Of a DNA stretch of 50,870 nucleotides, positions 16,809 through 25,488 are shown piece after piece; position 1 is the first letter of the stretch, and each line of letters opens with the position of its first letter. The stretch is taken from contig NZ_JAGOLP010000022.1 of the NCBI RefSeq assembly GCF_017994015.1, positions 1-50,870 on the forward strand, read 5' to 3'. The notes under the pieces were generated by a model that did no database searches, was not told the origin of the DNA, and saw nothing but the letters and a program-made list of their open reading frames with translations. The stretch comes from Ferrovibrio sp. Lineage in GTDB: Bacteria; Pseudomonadota; Alphaproteobacteria; Ferrovibrionales; Ferrovibrionaceae. The position numbers and the translations under genes are program-made.

Positions 16809-17690
16809 TCAGTAATGCACCTTGCGCTCGATATAGCGGAATTGCAGCACGGTGAGGCCGATCACGATCAGCATCAGTACCACCGACTGGGCCGACGAGC
16901 CGCCCAGATCCTGCGCCTCGAAACCGTCATACCACACCTTGTAAACCAGAATTTCGGTCGCCTTGGCCGGGCCGCCACGGGTGGTGGCATGCACCACGCC
17001 AAAGGTCTCGAAGAAGGCGTAGACCACATTCACCACCATAAGGAAGAACAGGGTGGGGGAAAGCAGCGGGAAGATGATGGTCCAGAAACGCCGGGTCGGA
17101 CCGGCGCCGTCAATCGAGGCAGCCTCGATCAGCGATTTCGGAATCGCCTGAAGGCCGGCCAGGAAAAACAGGAAATTGTAGCTGATCTGCTTCCAGGTGG
17201 CGGCGATCACCACCACGGTCATGGCCTGATTCGGATTGAGCAGATAATTCCAGTCGATGCCGATCTGCTTCAGGCCATAGGCCAGGATGCCCTGGCCGGG
17301 CAGGAATACAAAGCTCCACAGCGCGCCGGCCACGGCCGGGGCCACGGCATAGGGCCAGATCAGCAGGGTTTTGTAGGCCATGGCGCCGCGAATGATGCGG
17401 TCGGCAATCACCGCCAGCAGCAGCGACAGGCTGAGGCCGATGCTGGTTACCAGCAGGCTGAACACTGCCGTGACCTTGAAAGAATTCAGGTAATATTCGT
17501 CTTCCAGCAGGTAGAGAAAATTCTCCATCCCGACGAACTGGCTGGAGGTGCCAAAGGCATCTTCGCGCAACACCGACTGCACCACCGCCTGGCCGGCTGG
17601 CCAGAAGAAGAAAACAATAGTGATGGCAATCTGCGGCGCCAGCAGCATGTAGGGCAGCAGCTTGTTCTGAAAGACGACGCGCTTTTCCAT
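16809..17690 (-). CDS. ugpA: glycerol-3-phosphate ABC transporter permease UgpA
   Basis: A 293-residue permease with six membrane helices, starting [20 protein letters not shown]. It has the ABC-permease EAA loop [20 protein letters not shown] and the UgpA-like [13 protein letters not shown] segment seen as [11 protein letters not shown]. It forms the heterodimeric channel with UgpE. It follows ugpB after about 100 bases that contain a hairpin, so its expression is probably lower than that of ugpB. Confidence 0.92.
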   Translation of the reverse strand: MEKRVVFQNKLLPYMLLAPQIAITIVFFFWPAGQAVVQSVLREDAFGTSSQFVGMENFLYLLEDEYYLNSFKVTAVFSLLVTSIGLSLSLLLAVIADRIIRGAMAYKTLLIWPYAVAPAVAGALWSFVFLPGQGILAYGLKQIGIDWNYLLNPNQAMTVVVIAATWKQISYNFLFFLAGLQAIPKSLIEAASIDGAGPTRRFWTIIFPLLSPTLFFLMVVNVVYAFFETFGVVHATTRGGPAKATEILVYKVWYDGFEAQDLGGSSAQSVVLMLIVIGLTVLQFRYIERKVHY

Positions 17691-17734
17691 GCCGGATGTG
17701 TCTCTGACGGGCTAATCGCTAAAGGAGCGCCAAG

Positions 17735-17770
17735 AAAAGGCCCGCGCCTGACAAAGTCAAGACGCGGGCC
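17735..17770 (-). terminator. hairpin between ugpB and ugpA (partial terminator/processing site)
   Basis: Minus-strand hairpin with a perfect 8-bp GC stem (17763-17770 and 17739-17746) followed by only four T. It sits in the ugpB-ugpA gap. In many ABC operons such a hairpin stabilises the binding-protein mRNA or lets only part of transcription pass. Confidence 0.7.
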
Positions 17771-17792
17771 GATACTTCATTTACTCAACAGC

Positions 17793-19145
17793 TCAGGAGC
17801 GCTTGTTGTCGCGCTCGAACTGCCGCAGCAGGCGATTGCCACGCTCCACGGCGGTGTCCAGAGCTTCCTTCGGAGTCTTCTTGCCCGACCAGACGGCTTC
17901 CAGCTCTTCGTCCATCACGTCGCGGATCTGCACGAAGTTGCCCAGGCGCAGGCCCTTCGAGTTGCTGGTCGGCGCCTTCAGGGTCATCTGCTGCACCGAG
18001 ATGTCAGTGCCCGGATTGGCTAGGTAGAAACCCTGGGCCTTGGTGGTTTCGTAGGACATCGGGGTGATCGGCAGATAGCCGGTCGCCTTATGCCACCAAG
18101 CCTGATTCTCGGTCGAGGACAGGTAATCGAAGAACTGGGCTATGCCCTTGTATTCCTCGGCCTTGTGCTTCGCCAGCACCCAAAGCGAGGCACCGCCGAT
18201 GATCGAATTCTGCGGCGCGCCCTGCACATCGCTGTAATAGGGCAGCATCGAGATGCCCCACTTGAACTTGGCGCCGCGGGCGAAGGTGGCGTAGCCGGCC
18301 GAGCTTTCCATATGGATGGCGCATTCGCCAGACACGAACTTGGCATTCGCCTCGTTCTTGCGGCCGCCATACACGAACAGGCCTTCCTTCTGCCAGGTCG
18401 AGAGCTGGGTGATATGGCGCACATGCAGCGGGCTGTTGAACTTCAGCTCGGTGTCAAAGCCATCAAAGCCGTTCGACTTGGTGGCGAAGGGCACGTTATG
18501 CAGCGCCGAGAAATTCTCCAGCTGGATCCAGGTCTGCCAGTTGGACTGGAACGGGCAGGCGACGCCGCTGGCCTTCAGCTTGCGCACCACGCCGTCCATT
18601 TCCTGCCAGGTCTTCGGCGGCTGGTTCGGATTCAGGCCGGCCTTCTCGAAGGCGTCCTTGTTGTAATACATCACCGGCGTGGAGGAATTGAACGGATAGG
18701 ACAGCATCTTGCCGTCGCTGGTGGAATAGTAGCCGGTGACCGCGGAGAGATAGCTGCCCGGATCGAACTTGTAGCCGTTCTGCGCCATCAATTCGTAGAC
18801 CGGCTTGATCGCAGCGCGCGAGGCCATCATGGTGCCGGTGCCAACTTCGAAAACCTGCACGATATGCGGGCCCTTGCCGGCGCGATAGGCGGCCATGGCG
18901 GCGGTCAGCGTTTCCGGATAGCTGCCCTTGTTCACGGCAACGATCTTGTACTTGTCCTGGCCTTTGTTGAAGCCATCGGCGACTTCATTGACGCGCTCGT
19001 TCAGCGCACCGGTCATCGCATGCCACCATTGCAGCTCAATGCGGTTGTCCTTGGCCTGGGCCAGAACCGCCGACGAGGTGGCGACCATGGCGGTGCCGCC
19101 GAGCAGAGCCAGCGCCAGGCGCCCGAAAGTGCCTTTGATTTTCAT
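17793..19145 (-). CDS. ugpB: glycerol-3-phosphate-binding periplasmic protein UgpB
   Basis: A 450-residue extracellular solute-binding protein with a signal peptide ending near residue 30 (SSAVLAQA). The mature start IELQWWHAMTGALNERVNEV and later VGTGTMMASRAAIKPVYEL and TWQEMDGVVRKLKASG are typical of UgpB. It delivers sn-glycerol-3-phosphate (and in the family glycerophosphocholine) to UgpAE. It is first in the operon. In E. coli the ugp operon responds to PhoB and carbon status; I see no clear Pho box in the short upstream region. Confidence 0.93.
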   Translation of the reverse strand: MKIKGTFGRLALALLGGTAMVATSSAVLAQAKDNRIELQWWHAMTGALNERVNEVADGFNKGQDKYKIVAVNKGSYPETLTAAMAAYRAGKGPHIVQVFEVGTGTMMASRAAIKPVYELMAQNGYKFDPGSYLSAVTGYYSTSDGKMLSYPFNSSTPVMYYNKDAFEKAGLNPNQPPKTWQEMDGVVRKLKASGVACPFQSNWQTWIQLENFSALHNVPFATKSNGFDGFDTELKFNSPLHVRHITQLSTWQKEGLFVYGGRKNEANAKFVSGECAIHMESSAGYATFARGAKFKWGISMLPYYSDVQGAPQNSIIGGASLWVLAKHKAEEYKGIAQFFDYLSSTENQAWWHKATGYLPITPMSYETTKAQGFYLANPGTDISVQQMTLKAPTSNSKGLRLGNFVQIRDVMDEELEAVWSGKKTPKEALDTAVERGNRLLRQFERDNKRS

Positions 19146-19262
19146 TATTCCGTCTCCAATGCTAAAATTCCCACCCTGGTCGGGGGAAGCCCGACTTTAT
19201 AGTTGTCATGCCGCGACGGTTCCGCGTCAGCATGGTTACAGTTATATGACAGGCCCCCCGTT

Positions 19263-20000
19263 GTGACCAAGGCTTATTCACACAAAATCGATTGGCAACC
19301 CGACCGGGTGATTGTGGACGGGCAGCCGTTTCCCTTCATATTGCGCCGCGATGCACGCGCTCGTCGCATGTTGCTGCGCGTCATGCCGCGCGATGGCACA
19401 GTGGTTCTGGTGCTGCCGAAACGCGCCGGCCTGGCTGCCGGGCAGGCTTTTATGCAGGAACAGGCCGGCTGGATTCTGGCCCGTCAGGCAGAGCGGCCGC
19501 AGGCCGAACCCTGGCAGGATGGCAGCCATTTGCCACTGCTGGGCGAAAAGCTGCTGATTCGGCACCGGCCGGAAGCGCGTGAACGTGGCGCTGTCTGGCT
19601 TGAAGATGGCGCCGTGCATGTTGCCGGCCGAGCCGAGCATGTGCAGCGCCGCCTGCGCGATTGGCTCAAGCAGCGCGCCCGGACGGAATTTTCCAGCCAG
19701 GCGCGGCAGATGGCCGAGGCCGAAGGGCTGACCTTGCGGAAGGTGACGATCCGCGACACCCAGAGCCGCTGGGGCAGTTGCTCGGCCGGCGGGAACCTGT
19801 CTTTCTCCTGGCGCGTGATCATGGCGCCGCCCGCGATCCTGCGCTATCTGGTGGCGCATGAAGTGGCGCACCTGCGCCATATGGATCATTCCGATGCCTT
19901 CTGGGGTCTGGTGGCCCGGCTGGTTGGTGGCGAAGTTGAGCTGCGCGCGGCGCGCGGCTGGCTCAAGCGCCATGGCACCGATCTGCATCTACATGGCTGA
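19263..20000 (+). CDS. YgjP-type M48/SprT-like metallopeptidase
   Basis: A 245-residue protein of the YgjP (DUF45) family. Its C-terminal half has the zinc motif HEVAHLRHMDH (His199, Glu200, His203 from this start), preceded by DTQSRWGSCSAGGNLSFSWR, the family signature. No signal peptide, so it is cytoplasmic. No ATG fits; GTG at 19263 is my choice and a TTG at 19203 is the alternative. In the family the natural substrate is unknown. It lies 34 bases upstream of the MFS gene on the same strand. Confidence 0.85.
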   Translation: MTKAYSHKIDWQPDRVIVDGQPFPFILRRDARARRMLLRVMPRDGTVVLVLPKRAGLAAGQAFMQEQAGWILARQAERPQAEPWQDGSHLPLLGEKLLIRHRPEARERGAVWLEDGAVHVAGRAEHVQRRLRDWLKQRARTEFSSQARQMAEAEGLTLRKVTIRDTQSRWGSCSAGGNLSFSWRVIMAPPAILRYLVAHEVAHLRHMDHSDAFWGLVARLVGGEVELRAARGWLKRHGTDLHLHG

Positions 20001-20034
20001 GTTTGGGCATGGTCGAAGGGGCGGGTAACGGCAT

Positions 20035-21240
20035 ATGGCGAAACTGAACCGCGACTCCCTGGCCCTGGTGGTGCTGCTGGGCTGCATCACCGCGCTCGGT
20101 CCGCTTTCCACCGATATGTATCTCGCCTCGCTGCCCAGTCTGGCGCAGCTTTACCGCACCGATGCGGCCACGGTGCAACTCACGCTCTCGGCATTTCTGG
20201 CCGGCTTCGCCGCCACGCAGCTGGTTTATGGTCCGCTCTCGGATCGTTTCGGGCGCAAGCCGGTCTTGCTGGTCGGGGTGATGATCTTTGTGCTGGCCAG
20301 TATCGGCTGCGCCCTGGCGCCAAGCATCGAGGCCTTGATCGGCTGGCGTTTTGTGCAAGCCTTGGGCGCCTGTTCCGGCGTGGTGCTGGGCCGCGCCATG
20401 GTGCGTGATCTGTTCGAGCGCGAACGCGCCGCGCGCATGATGTCGATGATTGCCATGGCGCTGGGTCTGACCCCGGCAGTGGCGCCGGTGCTCGGCGGTT
20501 ATCTGCATGCGCATCTCGGCTGGCAGGCGAATTTTGTCGCCATGGCGCTGATCGGCCTGGCGCTGTGGCTTTCCATTGCGCTGCTGCTGGCGGAAAGCAA
20601 TCAGCGCCGCGATCCCGCCGCCACCCGTATCGGGCCGATGCTGCATAATTTCGCCACGCTGATCCGGCATCAGCGCTTTCGCGGTTATGTCGCCTGCATC
20701 GCCTTTTGCTACGGCGGCCTGTTCAGCTTCATCTCAGGCTCGTCCTTTGTGCTGATGGAAGTGTTCGGTATTTCCGAAACCGCTTTTGGCTACTGCTTCG
20801 GCCTGGTGGTGATCGGCTATATCGGCGGCGCCATGATCGGCGCCCGCTTCACCGTGCGGCTGGGTGTCGATCGCATGCTGCAACTGGGTGTGGGCTGCTG
20901 CGCCCTGGGCGGTGTGCTGATGGCGGTGCTGGCATTGACGGCAGACCAGTTTGGCCAATCCTGGCACTGGTTTTCGCTGGTCGGGCCGATGCTGATCTAC
21001 ACCGCCGGTGTTGGCCTCACCATGCCGCAGGCCCAGGCCGGCGGCTTGCAGCCTTTTCCGCAGATGGCCGGCTCGGCCGCCTCGCTGATGGGCTTCACGC
21101 AGATGACGGTGGCGGCATTGGTCGGCATCGGCGTTGGCCATGCGCTGAACCAGACGGCCCTGCCGCTGGCCTTCGCCATCGCGGCGATGGGGCTGCTTAC
21201 CGCTGCATCCTACTGGCTGATTGTGCGCCGCGCCGCCTGA
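20035..21240 (+). CDS. Bcr/CflA family multidrug MFS exporter (second copy)
   Basis: A 401-residue exporter with 12 membrane helices. It opens ALGPLSTDMYLASLPSLAQ, has motif A as GPLSDRFGRKPVLL, then RFVQALGACSGVVLGRAMVRD and the mid-protein ISGSSFVLMEVFG. It is a diverged paralogue of the exporter at 7777-8967, not a recent copy. Substrate unknown. The ATG at 20035 has GGGGCGGG upstream. Confidence 0.9.
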   Translation: MAKLNRDSLALVVLLGCITALGPLSTDMYLASLPSLAQLYRTDAATVQLTLSAFLAGFAATQLVYGPLSDRFGRKPVLLVGVMIFVLASIGCALAPSIEALIGWRFVQALGACSGVVLGRAMVRDLFERERAARMMSMIAMALGLTPAVAPVLGGYLHAHLGWQANFVAMALIGLALWLSIALLLAESNQRRDPAATRIGPMLHNFATLIRHQRFRGYVACIAFCYGGLFSFISGSSFVLMEVFGISETAFGYCFGLVVIGYIGGAMIGARFTVRLGVDRMLQLGVGCCALGGVLMAVLALTADQFGQSWHWFSLVGPMLIYTAGVGLTMPQAQAGGLQPFPQMAGSAASLMGFTQMTVAALVGIGVGHALNQTALPLAFAIAAMGLLTAASYWLIVRRAA

Positions 21241-21246
21241 TGCGGC

Positions 21247-22332
21247 TTATTTGATTGCCAGATTGGGCCTGAGCCATTCGGTCAGGGCGCGCAACATTTC
21301 CTCGCCCACCGGGCCGGCAATATCGGTTTCCGGCTCCTGGCTGCTGACTTTGAAATTGTGGCTGAGCTGCGGGAAGATGCGCAATGTATGCTTGGCGCCG
21401 CCGCGATCCGCCAGGGCATTGTCCAGGGTAGGCGCGTCGCGTTCCGGCGAAACCTGGTTATCGGCCTGGCCCTGCAACACCAGCACTGGGCCGCGATAGT
21501 CGCGCGCCAGGGCTGCCGGATCGAGCCGGAATAGTGATTGCAGAAAGCCGCCGGCATAATGCGGATAAAGCGGCACCAGGCCGCGCGGCACATCGCCCGG
21601 CACCTGGCCGTTGGCGACAATGGTTTCCATGATGCGCTTGTTGGCATTGAGCAGGGCGCGGCTCTGGTTGGCCGGTGCCTGCTGCTCGGCCAGCAGCCGT
21701 TCAAGCTGGCTGGTGATCACCGCATCCAGTTTGCGGCCGGGCGTTGCCGCCAGCACCAGGGCGGCAGGCACCACATTGCCGGTCTGGTGCAATTGCTCGG
21801 CTGCGGCCAGCGCGATCAGGCCGCCCTCGGAATGACCCAGAATGCCGGTGCGCTGGGCATCCACGCCGGGATGGTCGGTCAGGAAGCGGAACACCGCCGT
21901 GGCATCGCCAACAAAATTCTCCCAGCGGAAGAAATCGGCATAGGCGGCGGCATCGGTGGGCAGGCTGGCATTATTGGCATGCATGCCGCGCTTGTCGTAG
22001 CGCAGGGTGGCGATACCTTGCGCAGCAAGATGTTCGGCAATCTGGCGCAGCAGGTCGGTGCGTAATTGCGGCGGCTGGTTGCCGTCGCGGTCGGTCGGGC
22101 CGCTGCCCTGGATCAGCAGCAGCGCCGGCCAGCCTTTTTCCGGCGGCTGCTGGCCGCTGGGCAATACCAGGGTCACCGCCAGCGGCGTGTTGCCGGCGCC
22201 CTGGGCGATGCCTTGATTCACACTGGCGGTTTCCGCTCTGGCAGGGTTCGGCCCCAGCATGGCGATGGCAAGGGCGGCTGAGCCCAGCAGCAGGGCAGAG
22301 AGGCGGCGGCGGGATAGGGGCATCATCTTCAT
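21247..22332 (-). CDS. secreted alpha/beta hydrolase
   Basis: A 361-residue exported hydrolase. A signal peptide MKMMPLSRRRLSALLLGS ends near ARA. The nucleophile elbow GHSEGG follows TGIL, QGSGPTDRDGN forms the likely oxyanion region, and DNQVSPERD and the late QLSHNF supply the acid and catalytic His. The fold is close to the dienelactone-hydrolase/prolyl-oligopeptidase type of serine hydrolase. The ATG at 22332 is 15 bases after the PBP stop, so it is probably cotranscribed with it. Envelope ester or peptide substrate is inferred only from location. Confidence 0.82.
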   Translation of the reverse strand: MKMMPLSRRRLSALLLGSAALAIAMLGPNPARAETASVNQGIAQGAGNTPLAVTLVLPSGQQPPEKGWPALLLIQGSGPTDRDGNQPPQLRTDLLRQIAEHLAAQGIATLRYDKRGMHANNASLPTDAAAYADFFRWENFVGDATAVFRFLTDHPGVDAQRTGILGHSEGGLIALAAAEQLHQTGNVVPAALVLAATPGRKLDAVITSQLERLLAEQQAPANQSRALLNANKRIMETIVANGQVPGDVPRGLVPLYPHYAGGFLQSLFRLDPAALARDYRGPVLVLQGQADNQVSPERDAPTLDNALADRGGAKHTLRIFPQLSHNFKVSSQEPETDIAGPVGEEMLRALTEWLRPNLAIK

Positions 22333-22346
22333 GGTGTCACACACTA

Positions 22347-24386
22347 TTATCTTACCGGCTGCGGGCCAACCTGCCAGTTAAGCTGCGGTTCGCTGGCTTG
22401 CGGCAGGGGAGTTTGCGTCGGTGGTGTCGGCAGGGGCTGGTTTGCGGGCTGTGGCGCATTGCCGCCGCCGAACTGGCTGACGATCCGGTCCCACAGCGAG
22501 GGCAGGTTGAGGGCTGGGGCAGCCGGGCGTTCCGGTAATGGGCGCGGCTGGCTGCCCTTCACGGCTTCCTGCATGAAGGCACGCCAGATCTGTGCCGGCA
22601 TGCCGCCGCCGGAAACCTTGTTCATCGGCGCGTTGTTGTCGTTCCCCACCCACACGCCGGCGATGATATCGGGCGTGTAGCCGATGAACCAGGCATCGCG
22701 ATAATCCGAGGTGGTGCCGGTCTTGCCCGCTGCCGGGCGGCCGATGCGGGCGGCGCGGCCGGTGCCGTGGTCGATCACGCCTTGCAGCAATTGATTGAGT
22801 TCCGCCAGCGGCTCGGGATCGATCATATGCGCCATCACACTCTGGCCGTCGCGCCGGAACAGGATGTTGCCCTGCCCGTCGCGCACTTCCAGCACGCCAT
22901 AGGCCAGCACGGTATAGCCGCCATTTGCAAAGGCGGCATAGGCATTGGTCAGTTCCAGCAGCCCGGTCTCGAATGCGCCCAGCGCAAGCGAAGGATGCGG
23001 CTTCAGCTCGCTGACAATCCCCAGCCGCCGCGCTGTGTCGATCACGCGCTGGCGCCCAACTCGTTCCGATATCTGCACCGCCACGGTGTTGGTGGAGCGC
23101 GCCGCCGCCTCGGCAAAACTGGTGTTGCCGGCGTATTTGCCGTCATAATTACGCGGCGTCCACTTATCCACGGTGATCGGGCCATCCACAAAACCGTCCT
23201 CGGGATGGATACCGTTTTCCAGCGCGGTCAGGAACAGGATCGGCTTGAAGGCGCTGCCCGGCTGGCGCCGCGCCTGGGTGGCACGGTTGAAGCTGCTATC
23301 CAGATAATCCCGGCCGCCCACCATGGCGCGCACTGCGCCATCGGGCGATAGCGCCACCAAGGCAGCCTGTTCCACATCCAGTTTTTCACCGTCGCGAGCC
23401 AGCGCGGCTTCGGCGGCGCGTTCGGCGGCCTGCTGCATGCGTGCATCCAGGCTGGTCCACACAACAAGGTCGGCATAATTGCGCCCGACCAGCTGATAAA
23501 CCTCGTCCACCACCCAATCGGCGAAATAGCGCGCATTCGGCATCGGCAGCCGCGAGCGCGCCAGCTGCGCCGGCTTGGCCAGGGCCGCCTTGGCGGCAGC
23601 GGCATCCAGCTTGCCGGCGGCCACCATGTTATCCAGCACCTGGGCGGCGCGGCTTTGGGCCGATTTGATATTGCCGGTGGGCGCCAGCCGTGACGGGGCC
23701 TTCAACAGCCCCACCAGCATGGCGCTTTCGGTCAGGCTAAGCTGGGTTGCCGGCTTGTCGAAATAGCGCTGCGCGGCCGCTTCCACGCCATGCGCGCCGG
23801 CGCCGAAATAGACCCGGTTGAGATACATTTCCAGGATCTGGTTCTTGGTGAAATTACGCTCCAGCCAGAAAGCCAGCAGCAATTCCTGCGCCTTGCGCTT
23901 CATGGTGCGGCTCTGGTCCAGGAACACATTCTTGGCCAACTGCTGGGTCAGGGTTGATCCGCCCTGCACCACGCGGCCGGCGCGCAGATTGATCCAGGTG
24001 GCGCGCGCCAGGCCAATCGGATCGATGCCAAAATGGCTGTGGAAGCGGCGATCCTCGGTGGCGATCAGCGCATCCGGCAGATGCTTGGGCAATTCCGCCA
24101 GGTTGCGGTGTTCACCATAGAGGTCGCCGAAGGTGGCCAGCATGCTGCCATCGGCGGCGCGCAGCGACATCGAGTTGCGGCGCTCAACCACATAAAGCTC
24201 GTTGAAATCCGGCAGGTCATAGGCGAAATAGGCCAGCAAACCGCCCAGCATGATCAGCCCCCAGATGCCGAGCAGCACCAGCCCGGCCAGCAGGCTGCGC
24301 AACAGGCCGCCCCGGTTTGGCGCTTTGGCGCCGGATTTCTTTTTTCTGGTTTTCTGGCCGGTGGGTTTTTCAGACTTGGTCGGCAT
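22347..24386 (-). CDS. class A penicillin-binding protein (PBP1A-type)
   Basis: A 679-residue bifunctional peptidoglycan synthase. It has a basic cytoplasmic N-terminus, one membrane helix (about 29-53), a GT51 glycosyltransferase domain with EDRRFHSHFG and GGSTLTQQLAKN, then a transpeptidase with the active-site PGSAFKP (SxxK), STN and KTGTTSDYRDAW. A Pro-rich tail ends the chain. It is shorter than E. coli MrcA (850), lacking most of the inserted ODD-type domain. It polymerises and cross-links the sacculus in the periplasm. It leads a two-gene unit with the exported hydrolase. Confidence 0.93.
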   Translation of the reverse strand: MPTKSEKPTGQKTRKKKSGAKAPNRGGLLRSLLAGLVLLGIWGLIMLGGLLAYFAYDLPDFNELYVVERRNSMSLRAADGSMLATFGDLYGEHRNLAELPKHLPDALIATEDRRFHSHFGIDPIGLARATWINLRAGRVVQGGSTLTQQLAKNVFLDQSRTMKRKAQELLLAFWLERNFTKNQILEMYLNRVYFGAGAHGVEAAAQRYFDKPATQLSLTESAMLVGLLKAPSRLAPTGNIKSAQSRAAQVLDNMVAAGKLDAAAAKAALAKPAQLARSRLPMPNARYFADWVVDEVYQLVGRNYADLVVWTSLDARMQQAAERAAEAALARDGEKLDVEQAALVALSPDGAVRAMVGGRDYLDSSFNRATQARRQPGSAFKPILFLTALENGIHPEDGFVDGPITVDKWTPRNYDGKYAGNTSFAEAAARSTNTVAVQISERVGRQRVIDTARRLGIVSELKPHPSLALGAFETGLLELTNAYAAFANGGYTVLAYGVLEVRDGQGNILFRRDGQSVMAHMIDPEPLAELNQLLQGVIDHGTGRAARIGRPAAGKTGTTSDYRDAWFIGYTPDIIAGVWVGNDNNAPMNKVSGGGMPAQIWRAFMQEAVKGSQPRPLPERPAAPALNLPSLWDRIVSQFGGGNAPQPANQPLPTPPTQTPLPQASEPQLNWQVGPQPVR

Positions 24387-24507
24387 GTCCAGGCTTATAC
24401 GGGTATTCGGGCGGGCTGCACAGGTTGCCGCCCTGAATGGCCCTGGAATGTGTCGGCTTTAGGGCGAATCGGGCGGCAAGTTACTTGACCCTGGGCGGAT
24501 ATTCCGT

Positions 24508-24524
24508 ATGTTATATAATAACAT
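24508..24524. promoter_or_regulatory. Zur box upstream of the znu operon
   Basis: A perfect inverted repeat, ATGTTAT (24508-24514) and ATAACAT (24518-24524) around a 3-bp spacer. This matches the alphaproteobacterial Zur operator type. It contains TATAAT (24514-24519), and TTGACC at 24485-24490 could be a -35 for a -10 at 24507-24512. A repressor bound here would block the promoter, 15 bases before the first start codon. Confidence 0.88.
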
Positions 24525-24538
24525 TCAGGCAATCCTCC

Positions 24539-24727
24539 ATGTCCGATCATCATCACGGCCACGATCATTCGCGCCATCACCAGACCCATGCTCATCATCA
24601 TGCGCAGGCTGTCGGCCTGCCGGTGATGGTCCTGGTGGCGGGGCTGGGCAGCCGCTTGCTGGCTTTGCTGCCGCTGCTGGCCGGGCTGTGGGCGTTGATC
24701 GCCTGGGCCATTCTGAGCGAGGCATGA
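24539..24727 (+). CDS. His-rich small membrane protein at the head of the znu operon
   Basis: A 62-residue protein. About 11 of its first 21 residues are His, beginning MSDHHHGHDHSRHHQTHAHH, followed by one or two hydrophobic helices (MVLVAGLGSRLL and LPLLAGLWALIAWAILS). It sits 14 bases after the Zur box and 7 bases before znuC, so it is zinc-regulated. A zinc-buffering or zinc-handing membrane peptide for the ZnuBC importer or its exit to the cytosol is the obvious inference. The longer frame from 24437 runs through the operator and is rejected. No named family. Confidence 0.8.
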   Translation: MSDHHHGHDHSRHHQTHAHHHAQAVGLPVMVLVAGLGSRLLALLPLLAGLWALIAWAILSEA

Positions 24728-24734
24728 GGCGGCG

Positions 24735-25481
24735 ATGACCCGGGATATTGCCTGCCGCGATGTCACCGTCGCCTATGATCGCCACCCGGCGGTGCATCAT
24801 CTGACCGGCGCCTTCAAGGCTGGCTCGCTTACCGCCGTGGTGGGGCCGAATGGCGCCGGCAAAAGCAGCCTGCTCAAGGCCATTGCTGGCATGCTGCCGC
24901 TGGCCGAGGGCAGCATTGAGCGCGGCGGCCTGCGCCAGAATGCCATTGCCTATCTGCCGCAGCAGGCCAGCCTGGATCGTGGCTTCCCGATTTCGGTGCT
25001 GGAACTGGTTTTGCTGGGCCATTGGCAGCGCGCCGGTGCCTTTGGCCGCATCGGCAAGCGGGATATCGCCAATGCGCGGGAAGCGCTGGCGGCGGTGGGT
25101 CTGGAAGGTTTTGAACAGCGCAGCCTTGGCACACTTTCCGGTGGCCAGGCGCAGCGAGCGCTATTTGCCCGCGTGCTGGTGCAGGATGCCCAGCTTATCC
25201 TGCTCGACGAACCGTTTAATGCCCTGGATGCGCGCACCGTGAACGATCTGGTGCTGCTGTTGCAGCGCTGGCATGGTGAAGCGCGCACCGTGGTGGCGGT
25301 GCTGCATGATGTGGAACTGGTGCGCAGCCGTTTCCCCGAGGTGCTGTTTCTGGCGCGCGAGCCGGTGGCCTGGGGCCGCACCGAGGATGTGCTGACGGCC
25401 GAAAACCAGTTGCGCGCCCGCCGCATGGCCGAATCCTGGCCCGAACATGCCGCGATCTGCCATACCGGCAAGGCAGCCTGA
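24735..25481 (+). CDS. znuC: zinc ABC transporter ATP-binding protein ZnuC
   Basis: A 248-residue ATPase with Walker A GPNGAGKSS (37-45), the signature TLSGGQAQRALFAR (about 134), Walker B AQLILLDEPFNALD and H-loop AVLHD. It powers high-affinity zinc uptake through ZnuB. It lies second in the Zur-controlled operon and ends eight bases before the znuB start. A manganese (MntAB-type) role is the usual alternative for this family; the Zur box and the His-rich loop of ZnuA decide for zinc. Confidence 0.93.
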   Translation: MTRDIACRDVTVAYDRHPAVHHLTGAFKAGSLTAVVGPNGAGKSSLLKAIAGMLPLAEGSIERGGLRQNAIAYLPQQASLDRGFPISVLELVLLGHWQRAGAFGRIGKRDIANAREALAAVGLEGFEQRSLGTLSGGQAQRALFARVLVQDAQLILLDEPFNALDARTVNDLVLLLQRWHGEARTVVAVLHDVELVRSRFPEVLFLAREPVAWGRTEDVLTAENQLRARRMAESWPEHAAICHTGKAA

Positions 25482-25488
25482 GCAGATC

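Noticed and set aside
16815..18023. A 402-codon plus-strand frame opposite ugpA and ugpB
   Set aside because: His/Gln-rich shadow of two well-conserved transport genes.
7777..21240. Recent duplication of the two Bcr/CflA exporters (7777 and 20035)
   Set aside because: They share family motifs but differ throughout, including the second half, so they are old paralogues.
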